A stretch of 64,000 bases of DNA from Sulfitobacter sp. OXR-159 (lineage in GTDB: Bacteria > Pseudomonadota > Alphaproteobacteria > Rhodobacterales > Rhodobacteraceae), in assembly GCF_034377145.1 (NCBI RefSeq), contig NZ_CP139707.1, positions 691,001 to 755,000 on the forward strand, written 5' to 3'. The position numbers were made by a program, and so were the translations under genes. Within the stretch, counting starts at the first letter, position 1. Each line of letters begins with the position of its first letter. Shown in pieces: positions 38,867-47,841 of this stretch. The notes under the pieces were generated by a model. The model was not told where the DNA came from, ran no database searches, and was given only the letters and a program-made list of their open reading frames with translations.

Positions 38867-38918
38867 GGAACCCTGACTTCGCGCCAGCGTTGTACCTGCA
38901 AGAGCGGGACAATCCCGC
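38867..38918 (+). promoter_or_regulatory. EcfG-like general-stress promoter and 5' hairpin before csbD
   Basis: GGAAC (38867-38871), 16-bp spacer, CGTT (38888-38891): an exact match to the alphaproteobacterial EcfG consensus GGAAC-N16/17-CGTT. A GCGGGA-CAA-TCCCGC hairpin (38904-38918) would lie in the 5' leader, 30 bp before csbD. The downstream gene is a stress-protein family, which supports the assignment. Confidence 0.6.
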
Positions 38919-38948
38919 ATCTTCACAGCCTATGAAAGGAGACCTGAC

Positions 38949-39146
38949 ATGAATTGGGACCGTATCGAAGGCAATTGGAACCAGATGACCGGCGCGGTGA
39001 AATCGCAATGGGGTGATCTGACCGATGATGAAATCACCGAAGCGCGCGGCAACCGCGAGCAGTTGGTGGGTAAGATTCAAGAACGCTATGGCATCGCCAA
39101 AGATGAGGCCGAGCGTCAAGTCGATGACTTCGCTGCGAAATACTGA
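38949..39146 (+). CDS. CsbD family stress-response protein
   Basis: A 65-residue hydrophilic protein: MNWDRIEGNWNQMTGAVKSQ, then WGDLTDDEITEARGNREQLV and YGIAKDEAERQVDDF. This is the CsbD fold, first known as a sigma-B-controlled general stress protein in Bacillus; molecular role unknown. A strong aaaggaga Shine-Dalgarno precedes the ATG. It has its own candidate stress promoter and a strong terminator, so it is a single-gene unit. Confidence 0.93.
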   Translation: MNWDRIEGNWNQMTGAVKSQWGDLTDDEITEARGNREQLVGKIQERYGIAKDEAERQVDDFAAKY

Positions 39147-39166
39147 TTTTCGTAGCTGGCATTAAA

Positions 39167-39196
39167 AAAAGGCGACGCTCTTGGGGGTCGCCTTTT
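39167..39196. terminator. Bidirectional terminator between csbD and the spermidine operon
   Basis: AAAAGGCGAC (39167-39176) and GTCGCCTTTT (39187-39196), a perfect 10-bp stem with a 10-base loop. It has T and A runs on both sides, so it can serve both convergent units. Confidence 0.9.
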
Positions 39197-39212
39197 ACGT
39201 TTCAAGAGAGGC

Positions 39213-40454
39213 TCAGGCCTCGTGCCAAGCGCGGTCGCCCTTGTCGTCTTTCACGCGGGTCGGCAGGCCAATGTCATCCAGCAGACCGAACAGCGGTTTC
39301 GGGTCCAGTTCTTCGACATTGACCATGGTGCCGCCATCATAGGTGCCATCGGCGATCAGCATCGCAAAGGCCACGGGCGGCACGCCTGCGGTGTAGGAAA
39401 TGCCTTGGCTGCCGACCTCGTTATAGGCGTCCTTGTGATCGGCCACGTTATAGACAAAAACCTCAACCTCTTCGCCGTCCTTCACGCCCTTCACCAGATC
39501 ACCGATGCAGGTTTTGCCGATGTAGTTCGGCGCAAGGCCCGACGGGTCGGGGAGTACGGCCTTCACCACTTTCAGCGGCACGACCTCAAGCCCTTCGGCG
39601 GTGGTCACAGGCTGTTCGGAGAGCAAGCCGAGGTTCTGCAAGACGGTGAACACATTGATGTAGTGATCGCCAAAACCCATCCAGAAACGCACGTCGGCGT
39701 GGGGGTAGTTCGCGGCCAGCGAATGCACCTCATCATGGCCCGACATATAGGCCTTTTGCTTGCCGACGACGGGCAGATCCCATTCGCGGCCGACTTCGAA
39801 CATCTTGTTCTCTTTCCACTCGCCTTCCTGCCAGCTGTAGACGGTGCCGGTGAACTCGCGGAAGTTGATCTCAGGGTCGAAGTTGGTCGAGAAATACTTG
39901 CCGTGGTCGCCTGCGTTGATGTCGACGATGTCGATGGATTTGACCTCGTCCATGAACTCATCAACTGCGAAACGGGCGAAGGCGTTGACCATACCCGGAT
40001 CAAAGCCAGCCCCTAGAATCGCGGTCACACCCGCCTCGGCGCAGGCCTCGCGGCGCTTCCATTCGTAGTTGCCATACCACGGCGGGGTCTCGCAGATTTT
40101 GCGGGGGTCTTCGTGGATCGCGGTGTCGATATAGGCGGCACCGGTGTCGATGCAGGCCTGCAGCACGGTCATGTTCACGAAAGGCGAGCCCACGTTGATC
40201 ACGATCTGGCAGCCGGTTTCCTTGATCAGGGCGGCGACAGCGGCGGTGTCCATGCCATCGACTTCGTGCGCCTTGAACACGCCGTCCTGTTTCATCGCGT
40301 TTTTCTCATGCACGCTGGCGATGATCGCCTCGCATTTGGAAACCGTGCGGCTGGCGATATGAAGCTCACCCAAACGATCATTATTCTGCGCGCATTTATG
40401 CGCCACAACCTGTGCGACGCCGCCCGCGCCGATGATAAGAACATTGCGTTTCAT
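39213..40454 (-). CDS. Carboxynorspermidine/carboxyspermidine dehydrogenase (saccharopine dehydrogenase family)
   Basis: A 413-residue NADPH-dependent enzyme that condenses aspartate semialdehyde with putrescine or diaminopropane to carboxyspermidine or carboxynorspermidine. The Rossmann start is MKRNVLIIGAGGVAQVVAHK; VINVGSPFVNMTVLQACID and LGAGFDPGMVNAFARFAVDE follow as in CANSDH. It lies 19 bp downstream of the matching decarboxylase gene, confirming the pathway. The ATG at 40454 was chosen over an upstream codon that overlaps the decarboxylase end. Confidence 0.92.
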   Translation of the reverse strand: MKRNVLIIGAGGVAQVVAHKCAQNNDRLGELHIASRTVSKCEAIIASVHEKNAMKQDGVFKAHEVDGMDTAAVAALIKETGCQIVINVGSPFVNMTVLQACIDTGAAYIDTAIHEDPRKICETPPWYGNYEWKRREACAEAGVTAILGAGFDPGMVNAFARFAVDEFMDEVKSIDIVDINAGDHGKYFSTNFDPEINFREFTGTVYSWQEGEWKENKMFEVGREWDLPVVGKQKAYMSGHDEVHSLAANYPHADVRFWMGFGDHYINVFTVLQNLGLLSEQPVTTAEGLEVVPLKVVKAVLPDPSGLAPNYIGKTCIGDLVKGVKDGEEVEVFVYNVADHKDAYNEVGSQGISYTAGVPPVAFAMLIADGTYDGGTMVNVEELDPKPLFGLLDDIGLPTRVKDDKGDRAWHEA

Positions 40455-40473
40455 AGTGTTGACCTCTTTCTTG

Positions 40474-41568
40474 TCACGACAGGGCAGCGGCGAAATCGTC
40501 ATAGTCGAAATCGCGCACCATTCGGGTGGTTCCGTCCAACTCGCGTACTGCGATGCCGGGCATTTTGACGCCGTTGAACCAGTTTTTCTTGACCATCGTG
40601 TAACCGGCAGCGTCTTGGAACGAGATGCGGTCGCCCGCCTTTAGCGGCGCGTCAAAACGGAACTCGCCAAAGATATCGCCCGCAAGGCAGGACTTGCCGC
40701 AGATCATCCATTCGTGGTCGCCGGTGCCGGGCGCGATCTTGGCCGGTTCGCGGTAGATCAGCAGGTCGAGCATATGTGCCTCGATCGAGCTGTCGACGAT
40801 GGCGAGGTTCTTACCGTTGTGCATCGTGTCGAGCACCGTGACCTCCAGCGTCGCAGCCCCGGTAATCGCGGCCTCACCCGGCTCTAGGTAGACCTGCACG
40901 CCAAAGGCTTCGGCGAAGGATTTCAGCCGCAGCGCCAGATCATCAAGCGGGTAGTCCACGCCCGTGAAATGGATGCCGCCACCGAGGCTGATCCAGTCCA
41001 TCTTGTGCAGCACCGCGCCGAAGCGGTCTTCGATCAGGGTAAGCATCTCGTCGAAACGCTCGAAACTATCGTTCTCGCAGTTGTTGTGGAACATCAGCCC
41101 GGTGATCCGATCTGCGACCGCGTCAATTGCTGCCGGGTCGTGCTCGCCCAGACGGCTGAACGGCCGCGCGGGGTCGGCCAGATCGAACTCCGAGGTCGAG
41201 ACGCCGGGGTTCGCGCGCAGGCCGCGGATGTGGCCCGAGGATTGGGTGTCGAACTTATCGAGCTGGCCGATGGAATTGAAGATGATCTTGTCGGCGTGGC
41301 CCAGCACCTCGTCGATCTCGTGATCGGCATAGGCGACGGAGTAAGCATGGGTCTCACCGGGGAATTTCTCGGCCCCCAGCCGCACCTCATAGAGCGATGA
41401 TGAGGTCGAGCCATCCATATACTTGGACATGAAATCGAAGACCGACCAAGTGGCGAAACACTTCAGCGCCAGCAGGCAACGCGCGCCTGAGAGGGCACGC
41501 AGGCGGGCGATCTTCTCCATATTGTCGCGGAGATTGGCCTTGTCGATCAGGTAATAGGGTGTCTGCAC
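40474..41568 (-). CDS. nspC: Carboxynorspermidine/carboxyspermidine decarboxylase
   Basis: A 364-residue PLP enzyme of the alanine-racemase/ornithine-decarboxylase fold. It removes CO2 from carboxyspermidine or carboxynorspermidine to give spermidine or norspermidine. PLP-lysine segment: ARCLLALKCFATWSVFDF (about residue 33); C-terminal CGKSCLAGDIFGEFRFD provides the active-site Cys-Asp region. I set the start at GTG 41568 (MQTPYYLIDKANL), which has aaagg 8 bp upstream and gives the usual length; longer versions exist in frame. First gene of the two-gene operon. Confidence 0.9.
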   Translation of the reverse strand: MQTPYYLIDKANLRDNMEKIARLRALSGARCLLALKCFATWSVFDFMSKYMDGSTSSSLYEVRLGAEKFPGETHAYSVAYADHEIDEVLGHADKIIFNSIGQLDKFDTQSSGHIRGLRANPGVSTSEFDLADPARPFSRLGEHDPAAIDAVADRITGLMFHNNCENDSFERFDEMLTLIEDRFGAVLHKMDWISLGGGIHFTGVDYPLDDLALRLKSFAEAFGVQVYLEPGEAAITGAATLEVTVLDTMHNGKNLAIVDSSIEAHMLDLLIYREPAKIAPGTGDHEWMICGKSCLAGDIFGEFRFDAPLKAGDRISFQDAAGYTMVKKNWFNGVKMPGIAVRELDGTTRMVRDFDYDDFAAALS

Positions 41569-41703
41569 GTCGAAAACCTTTCTGCGCGGCCGGAGGGCAA
41601 GCTCCGGGAGGGAAAAGACCCACTGAATGTGCTGTCGTGGTTGGCCCCGCTTGGGGGCATTTCCGGTGGCGCTTCGCATATTTCGCGCAAGCAACGCAAT
41701 TGT

Positions 41704-41737
41704 AAAAAAACGCGCGGGCTGGACGGCACGCGCGTTT
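41704..41737 (-). terminator. Terminator of prpE
   Basis: AAACGCGCG (41708-41716) / CGCGCGTTT (41729-41737), a 9-bp perfect stem. On the minus strand it is followed by seven T, 59 bp after the prpE stop and upstream of nspC. Confidence 0.88.
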
Positions 41738-41795
41738 CCTTGGGTCTGAGTTTAGCGCCAGTCCTGCAAAGGTCCACCGCCATAGGTCTGATTGG

Positions 41796-43688
41796 TTAGC
41801 TTTGCGGGTAGCCGATGCCTTTCAGCGCGTCACGAATCTCGTCCAAGATTGCCGGGTCGTCGATGGTCGCGGGCGGCTTGAAATCCTCCCCATCCGCGAT
41901 TTTCACGATGGTCGCGCGGAGGATCTTGCCCGAGCGGGTTTTGGGCAGGCGGTCCACCACCACGGCCTGTTTAAAGGCGGCAACGGGGCCGATCTGTTCG
42001 CGCATTCGGGTGACGCATTCCGCGACGATTTCCTCATGCGGTCGGTCGACGCCTTTGGTGAGGCACAAGAAGCCGACGGGCGACTGGCCTTTAAGGTCAT
42101 CGCTGACCCCCACCACGGCGCATTCGGCCACATCGGGGTGGCCCGCCAAGACCTCTTCCATCGCGCCGGTCGACAGCCGGTGGCCCGCGACGTTGATCAC
42201 GTCATCGGTGCGCGCCATGATCCAGACATAGCCGTCCTCATCAATCCGCCCCGCATCGCCAGTCTCATAATAGCCGGGGAAGGTGGCGAGGTAGGATTTG
42301 CGAAAGCGGTCTTCGGCGTTCCACAGGCCGGGCAGGGTGCCGGGGGGTAGGGGGAGCTTGATGGCAATCGCGCCCAACTCTCCGGCAGGGAGCGGTTCGC
42401 CCCGGTCATCCAAAATCTGCACGTCATAGCCCGGCATCGGCACGGTGGGCGAGCCGACCTTGACCGGCAGCGCCTCAAGCCCCGCCGGGTTGCCGACGAT
42501 GGTATAGCCGGTCTCGGTCTGCCACCAGTGATCGTAGACCGGCTTGCCCAGTTTCTCCTGCGCCCATTCGACGGTATCGGGATCGGCCCGTTCCCCCGCG
42601 AGGTAAAGCGCACGCAGGCTCGACAGGTCGTATTTCTTGATCTCCTCGCCCTTGGGATCTTCGCGTTTCACGGCGCGGATCGCGGTGGGGGCGGTGAAGA
42701 AACTGGCGACCTTATGTTCTTCGATCACCCTCCAGAAGGTGCCCGCATCCGGGGTACCCACGGGCTTGCCCTCAAAGATGACAGTGGTGTTCCCGGCAAT
42801 GAGTGGCGCGTAGCAGATATAGCTGTGGCCCACGACCCAGCCCACATCAGAGGCGGCCCAGAACACCTCGCCCGGTTCGACATTGTAGACGTTCTTCATG
42901 GTCCAGTTCAGTGCCACCAGATGCCCCGCGGTGGGCCGCACCACGCCTTTGGGCGCGCCGGTGGTGCCAGAGGTATAGAGGATATAGGCCGGGTGGTTCC
43001 CCTCAACCGGAACGCATGGGGCCGGGCGCACGCCGTCTTGAGCGGCGTACCAGTCGATGTCCCGCTCGGGGTTCAACTCACAGGGTTTCTGGCCGCGCTG
43101 CAGGATGATGCAGGTGTCGGGTTTGTGCGTGGCCTGTTCGATGGCCCCGTCCAGCAAGGGTTTGTAATCGACCACGCGCGACGGCTCGACCCCGCAGGAG
43201 GCGGCGATGATCGCCTTGGGTTTGCAATCGTCGATCCGAACCGCCAACTCGCTTGAGGCAAAACCGCCAAACACCACCGAATGGATCGCGCCAATCCGTG
43301 CGCAGGCCAGCATCGCCTCCACCGCTTCGGGGACCATGGGCATATAGATCACCACGCGGTCGCCTTTTTCCACACCTTGCGCCACCAGCGCGCCGGCGAG
43401 GGAGGCCACATGGGCCTGCAACTCGCTATAGGTCAGGGTCGATTTATTGCCAGTGATCGGGCTGTCATAGATGATCGCCACGCGCTTGCCGTTGCCCTGT
43501 TCGACATGGCGGTCCACAGCGTTGTAGCAGGTGTTTACACTGGCATCCGCGAACCACTCATAGATATGGTCGCCCCGGTCATACAGCGCGCGCGTCGGCG
43601 CGATGTCCCAATCGATCGCCTCGGCCTGCTCCAGCCAATAGGCTTCCGGATCGGCCTGCCAGCGGTCGTAGGTTTCGCGGTATCCCAT
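41796..43688 (-). CDS. prpE: Propionyl-CoA synthetase (acetyl-CoA synthetase family)
   Basis: A 630-residue AMP-forming acyl-CoA ligase that activates propionate (and possibly acetate). Core motifs are YILYTSGTTGAPKGVVRPTA (P-loop-like), HWWQTETGYTIVG, YETGDAGRIDEDG and the C-terminal catalytic Lys in LPKTRSGKILRA. Start MGYRETYDRWQADPEAYW at ATG 43688 follows aggaggagg. No 2-methylcitrate genes are adjacent; propionyl-CoA probably goes to the methylmalonyl-CoA route. Divergent from the MipA/OmpV gene. Confidence 0.93.
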   Translation of the reverse strand: MGYRETYDRWQADPEAYWLEQAEAIDWDIAPTRALYDRGDHIYEWFADASVNTCYNAVDRHVEQGNGKRVAIIYDSPITGNKSTLTYSELQAHVASLAGALVAQGVEKGDRVVIYMPMVPEAVEAMLACARIGAIHSVVFGGFASSELAVRIDDCKPKAIIAASCGVEPSRVVDYKPLLDGAIEQATHKPDTCIILQRGQKPCELNPERDIDWYAAQDGVRPAPCVPVEGNHPAYILYTSGTTGAPKGVVRPTAGHLVALNWTMKNVYNVEPGEVFWAASDVGWVVGHSYICYAPLIAGNTTVIFEGKPVGTPDAGTFWRVIEEHKVASFFTAPTAIRAVKREDPKGEEIKKYDLSSLRALYLAGERADPDTVEWAQEKLGKPVYDHWWQTETGYTIVGNPAGLEALPVKVGSPTVPMPGYDVQILDDRGEPLPAGELGAIAIKLPLPPGTLPGLWNAEDRFRKSYLATFPGYYETGDAGRIDEDGYVWIMARTDDVINVAGHRLSTGAMEEVLAGHPDVAECAVVGVSDDLKGQSPVGFLCLTKGVDRPHEEIVAECVTRMREQIGPVAAFKQAVVVDRLPKTRSGKILRATIVKIADGEDFKPPATIDDPAILDEIRDALKGIGYPQS

Positions 43689-43877
43689 GGTGTTCCTCCT
43701 CCTGTTGCACTGTGCGGCAAACCCGCGGGCCGGGTATAGCTGTACTGACGCGCAAATATTTCCAGCCACTCTGGCCGCTTAGAAAGATTTCGGCAAGCGG
43801 ATCGCTATTGTTCCTGTCAGTTGCGGCGCGTCATGCTAGATTGCCCCGAAACCCTATTACCTTTGGAGCCTGCCCAC

Positions 43878-44639
43878 ATGCGTCTCGCCCTTTCTCTGCC
43901 CCTTGCTTCCTGCCTCGCCATGGTTGCCGCGCTGCCGGTTGCGGCGCAGGACCGTTCCTTCAACTTCGCCCTGCGCGGCGGGGTGGGGGCGGCACCGGAT
44001 TATCCGGGCGCCAGCAGCTACCGCGCGACGCCGGATTTGGCCTTTACCTTTGGCTCGCTCGAATGGGGCGGGCGCAAGATCGGCACCAACATCGGTGAAG
44101 CGCCCAAAACCGGTTTCGGCTTTACTGGCGCGTTCCGCTATCTGGGCGAGCGTGACAGTTCCGATCACCCCGAACTGGCGGGGCTTGAGGACATCGATGC
44201 GGCGGTCGAACTTGGTTTCGGCGTGGTCTACCGCGAGGTGAACTGGCAGGTCTTCGGCAAAGTGCGTCAAGGGTTTGGCGGGCATGAAGGCGTGACCGGC
44301 GACATCGGCGCTGACGTAATTTTCCGCCCCGATGAGCGTTGGACCATCACTGCAGGCCCGCGTTTCAGCCTTGGCAATGACACCTACGCCGACACTTATT
44401 TCGGCGTCGACACGGCCACACCGACCTTGGCGGCCTATGAGGCCGAAGGCGGTCTGCTGGGCGCGGGCGTCGAAGTGCAGGCGACCTACCGTCTGGATGA
44501 GGCATGGGCGCTTGAGGGGGCCGTGGCCTATCAACGTCTGCTGAATGACGCCGCCGACAGCCCGATCACGCAGGCCGGTTCTGATGATCAATGGACCATG
44601 CGCATCGGCGTGAGCCGCGCGTTTAACTGGCGGTTCTAA
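43878..44639 (+). CDS. MipA/OmpV family outer-membrane protein
   Basis: A 253-residue beta-barrel-like protein with a Sec signal peptide (MRLALSLPLASCLAMVAALP, cleavage near VAAQD). The mature part begins RSFNFALRGGVGAAPDYPGA, the MipA/OmpV pattern, alternates short amphipathic strands, and ends with Phe (FNWRF), typical of outer-membrane proteins. A ggag Shine-Dalgarno precedes the ATG. MipA homologues scaffold murein enzymes; OmpV relatives may act as porins. Single-gene unit with its own terminator. Confidence 0.9.
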   Translation: MRLALSLPLASCLAMVAALPVAAQDRSFNFALRGGVGAAPDYPGASSYRATPDLAFTFGSLEWGGRKIGTNIGEAPKTGFGFTGAFRYLGERDSSDHPELAGLEDIDAAVELGFGVVYREVNWQVFGKVRQGFGGHEGVTGDIGADVIFRPDERWTITAGPRFSLGNDTYADTYFGVDTATPTLAAYEAEGGLLGAGVEVQATYRLDEAWALEGAVAYQRLLNDAADSPITQAGSDDQWTMRIGVSRAFNWRF

Positions 44640-44647
44640 GCGGCATT

Positions 44648-44675
44648 GCGCCGCCTCTCGGGGCGGCGCGTTGTT
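44648..44675 (+). terminator. Terminator of the MipA/OmpV gene
   Basis: GCGCCGCC (44648-44655) / GGCGGCGC (44662-44669), then GTTGTTT. It begins 8 bp after the stop. Confidence 0.85.
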
Positions 44676-44781
44676 TGCGACATCTCGGTCGAAAACGGAT
44701 CAGTTTGCGGCAGGATTCTTGTCATGATGAGGTTAGGCGCGGCATGAGGCCAGCGCCCCTCGCATGACAAAGGGCCCGACC

Positions 44782-44892
44782 ATGGGTGACAAAATCGGCA
44801 ACAAGAAGAAGCAAGCCAAGGCCGCGGCAAAACCCGCCGCCAAGGCTCCGTCCTCCGTCGCGGACATCAAGCCCGCCACGCCCCGTAAATAA
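44782..44892 (+). CDS. Small Lys/Ala-rich peptide, unknown function
   Basis: A 36-residue peptide: MGDKIGNKKKQAKAAAKPAA then KAPSSVADIKPATPRK. An in-frame ATG at 44764 would give 42 residues (MTKGPTMGDK). The Lys-Ala-Pro composition resembles histone H1-like tails. Evidence for being real is that the frame is clean, stands alone in a 310-bp gap, and a strong terminator starts 20 bp after its stop. Against it, the Shine-Dalgarno is weak. No domain recognised. Confidence 0.5.
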   Translation: MGDKIGNKKKQAKAAAKPAAKAPSSVADIKPATPRK

Positions 44893-44912
44893 ACCTATCC
44901 CCGACCACGTAG

Positions 44913-44940
44913 CGCCGTCCCCCGAAGGGGGCGGCGTTTT
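44913..44940 (+). terminator. Terminator after the small Lys/Ala-rich gene
   Basis: CGCCG-t-CCCCC (44913-44923), GAA loop, GGGGGCGGCG (44927-44936), TTTT (44937-44940); one bulged T. It lies 10 bp before the convergent maeB stop. Confidence 0.88.
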
Positions 44941-44950
44941 GCTTGGGGGC

Positions 44951-47224
44951 TTAGCCGTAATGCGCGACCGGGGTGCCCGCGATGGCGCCCACGTTAAGCA
45001 GCCCGCGCGCGGTGATCGAGGGCGACACGATATGCGCCCGGTTGCCCATCCCCATCAGGATCGGCCCAACCTCAAGCCCATCGCCCTTCATTTTCAGGAT
45101 GTTACGCACACCCGAGGCCGCGTCGGCATGGGCGAAGACCAGCACATTGGCGGCCCCTTCCATCCGGTTGCAGGGCAGCAGCCGCGCGCGCAATTCTGGA
45201 TCAAGCGCGGTGTCGATATTCATCTCGCCTTCATAGACGAAATCGTGGTTGCCTGCGTCGAGGATTTGCAGCGCCGCGCGCAGGCGCTTGCCCGACCCTT
45301 CGCCCTGATTGCCAAACTGGCTTTGCGAACAAAGCGCGACTTTCGGCTCAATGCCAAAGCGCCGGACGTGGCGGGCAGCCCCGATGGCGATCTCGGCGAT
45401 CTGTTCGGGGGTGGGGTGCAGGTTCACTTGGGTGTCCGCGATGAACAGCGGTCCGTCTTCGAGAATCATCATCGACAAAGCGCCGTGCGGGCGGAAACCG
45501 TCGCGGCCCAGCACCTGATTGACGTAGTTCAGATGCCAGCCAAACTCGCCAAAGGTGCCGCAGATCAGGCTGTCGGCCTCTCCGCGGTGCACCATGACCG
45601 CGCCGATGGCGGTGGTGTTTGTGCGCATGATGGCGCGGGCGATGTCGGGGCTGACACCACGACGGCACATCAGGCTGTGATAGGTCTCCCAATAGTCGCG
45701 GTAGCGGGGGTCGTTCTCGGGGTTCACCAGATCGACGTTTTGACCCAGTTGCAGGTTCAACCCGGCCTTTTCGATGCGCCGTTCGATCACCTCGGGGCGG
45801 CCAATGAGGATGGGCCGTTCCACCGTCTCTTCGATGATCGCTTGCGCAGCGCGCAGCACGCGCTCGTCCTCGCCTTCGGCAAAGACCAGACGGCGGGGGG
45901 AGGAGCGGGCGGATTCGAAAACCGGGCGCATAATTAGCGCCGATTTGAACACCGACCCATCGAGTTTGCGTTTGTAAGCGTCGAGGTCTTCAATGGGCCG
46001 CGCTGCCACGCCCGTCTCCATCGCGGCCTTGGCCACGGCGGAAGAGACCACGCCAATGAGGCGCGGATCGAAGGGTTTCGGGATTAGGTATTCCGCGCCA
46101 AAAGTCAGTTGCTCGCCCTGATAGGCCGCTGCCGCCTCCGCGCTCGTCGTGGCGCGTGCGAGGGCGGCGATACCGTCGATACAGGCGATCTTCATCTCGT
46201 CGTTGATCGTGGTCGCGCCCACATCCAGCGCACCGCGAAAGATGAAGGGGAAACACAGCACGTTGTTGACCTGATTTGGAAAATCGCTACGCCCGGTGGC
46301 GATGATCGCGTCGGGTGCCACGGCGCGAGCCAGATCGGGCAGAATTTCGGGCGTCGGGTTCGCCAGCGCAAAGATGATCGGGCGCTTGGCCATCTTCGCG
46401 ACCATTTCAGGCGACAGCACGCCGGGGCCGGAGAGACCAAGGAAGAGGTCCGCCCCGTCGATCACATCGTCCAGCGTACGCAGGTCGGACTTCTGCGCAT
46501 ATTCCGCTTTGCTGGGGTTCATGTCCTCGGTCCGGCCTTCATAGACCAGCCCGTTGATGTCACACAGCCAGACGTTTTCGCGCTTTACACCCAGTTTCAG
46601 CAGCATGTTCAGGCAAGCAATCCCCGCAGCGCCGCCGCCGGTCGAGACGATCTTGATGTCCTCGAACTTCTTACCTGCCACATGCAGCGCGTTTTTCGCT
46701 GCCGCGCCGACGACGATGGCGGTGCCGTGCTGGTCATCGTGGAAGACGGGGATGTTCATCCGCTCGCGGCAGATTTTCTCGACGACGAAACAATCGGGGG
46801 CTTTGATGTCTTCGAGGTTGATCGCGCCGAAGCTTGGCTCCATCGCGCAGACGATCTCGGCCAGCTTTTCGGGGTCGGCTTGGTCCAGCTCGATGTCGAA
46901 GCAATCGATATTGGCGAATTTCTTGAAGAGCACGGCCTTGCCCTCCATCACCGGTTTCGACGCCAGCGCGCCGATATTGCCCAGCCCCAACACCGCAGTG
47001 CCATTGGTGACCACGGCCACCAGATTGCCGCGCGAGGTATAGCGGGCGGCAGTATCCGGGTCGTTCTTGATCTCGATACAAGCCTCGGCCACGCCGGGCG
47101 AATAGGCGCGTGCCAGATCGCGGCCATTGGCCAGCGGTTTGGTCGCGCGGACCTCCAGCTTACCGGGCCGGGGGTGTTCGTGGTAGTCCAATGCAGCTTG
47201 GCGCAAGTTGGGGGTGTCGGACAT
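44951..47224 (-). CDS. maeB: NADP-dependent malic enzyme with phosphotransacetylase-like domain
   Basis: A 757-residue fusion. The malic-enzyme part (about 1-430) decarboxylates malate to pyruvate with NADP+; motifs include AYSPGVAEACIEI, TNGTAVLGLGNIGALASKPV, VFHDDQHGTAIVVGAAAKNA and the Rossmann VSTGGGAAGIACLNML. The C-terminal phosphotransacetylase-like domain (about 430-757) starts FESARSSPRRLVFAEGEDER and is probably regulatory, as in E. coli MaeB. A GTTTA/TAAAC palindrome (47249-47262) lies about 30 bp upstream. Divergent from cdd. Confidence 0.96.
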   Translation of the reverse strand: MSDTPNLRQAALDYHEHPRPGKLEVRATKPLANGRDLARAYSPGVAEACIEIKNDPDTAARYTSRGNLVAVVTNGTAVLGLGNIGALASKPVMEGKAVLFKKFANIDCFDIELDQADPEKLAEIVCAMEPSFGAINLEDIKAPDCFVVEKICRERMNIPVFHDDQHGTAIVVGAAAKNALHVAGKKFEDIKIVSTGGGAAGIACLNMLLKLGVKRENVWLCDINGLVYEGRTEDMNPSKAEYAQKSDLRTLDDVIDGADLFLGLSGPGVLSPEMVAKMAKRPIIFALANPTPEILPDLARAVAPDAIIATGRSDFPNQVNNVLCFPFIFRGALDVGATTINDEMKIACIDGIAALARATTSAEAAAAYQGEQLTFGAEYLIPKPFDPRLIGVVSSAVAKAAMETGVAARPIEDLDAYKRKLDGSVFKSALIMRPVFESARSSPRRLVFAEGEDERVLRAAQAIIEETVERPILIGRPEVIERRIEKAGLNLQLGQNVDLVNPENDPRYRDYWETYHSLMCRRGVSPDIARAIMRTNTTAIGAVMVHRGEADSLICGTFGEFGWHLNYVNQVLGRDGFRPHGALSMMILEDGPLFIADTQVNLHPTPEQIAEIAIGAARHVRRFGIEPKVALCSQSQFGNQGEGSGKRLRAALQILDAGNHDFVYEGEMNIDTALDPELRARLLPCNRMEGAANVLVFAHADAASGVRNILKMKGDGLEVGPILMGMGNRAHIVSPSITARGLLNVGAIAGTPVAHYG

Positions 47225-47444
47225 CGTTCATGCTCCTCCCGAATAATGGTTTAGCGTTAAACTAATTTTTGCGCGCAAGCAAAGCGGCATTTGAGCGGGT
47301 CGGTCTTGGCGGCGGGTGGCTTTGCGCCAGCGTCGCCCTTGCGGGCCATTTTGCGCAGGCTTTAAGAGGCAATTGAGGGGGCATGTGGTTTTGCATCGCA
47401 CAGGGCGGGGCAATTTTCTATAGTCCGAGAAAAGGGAGAGCCTA

Positions 47445-47837
47445 ATGACTGATTTGCGCGACGCGGCTGTGTTGGTGCGGGAAAACGCCCATGCGCCCTA
47501 TTCGAATTTCAAGGTCGGTGCGGCGATCCGCACGGCGTCGGGCGCGGTATTCAGCGGCTGCAATGTCGAAAACGTCGCCTACCCGCAGGGCACCTGTGCC
47601 GAGGCTGGGGCGATTGCCGCCATGGTCGCAGCGGGCGAGCGTGACATCGCCGAGGTCTATGTGGTGGCGGGCAGCGATATGCCGGTGACGCCCTGCGGCG
47701 GCTGCCGCCAGAAATTGGCGGAGTTTTCGGGCGACAAGGTGTCGGTGACCATGGCGACCGTGGCGGGCAAAGAGCAGCAGATGACCATGGGCGATTTGCT
47801 GCCGGGGGCCTTTGGCGCTGCCCATATGCAGGGTTAA
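47445..47837 (+). CDS. cdd: Cytidine deaminase
   Basis: A 130-residue tetrameric-type cytidine deaminase converting (deoxy)cytidine to (deoxy)uridine. Zinc ligands and catalytic Glu are in GTCAEAGAIAAM (CAE) and TPCGGCRQKL (PCxxC). N-terminal NAHAPYSNFKVGAAIRT and GCNVENVAYPQG are family signatures. First gene of a plus-strand salvage operon, 4 bp before deoA; a TATAGT -10-like site lies at 47419-47424. Confidence 0.96.
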   Translation: MTDLRDAAVLVRENAHAPYSNFKVGAAIRTASGAVFSGCNVENVAYPQGTCAEAGAIAAMVAAGERDIAEVYVVAGSDMPVTPCGGCRQKLAEFSGDKVSVTMATVAGKEQQMTMGDLLPGAFGAAHMQG

Positions 47838-47841
47838 CCGT

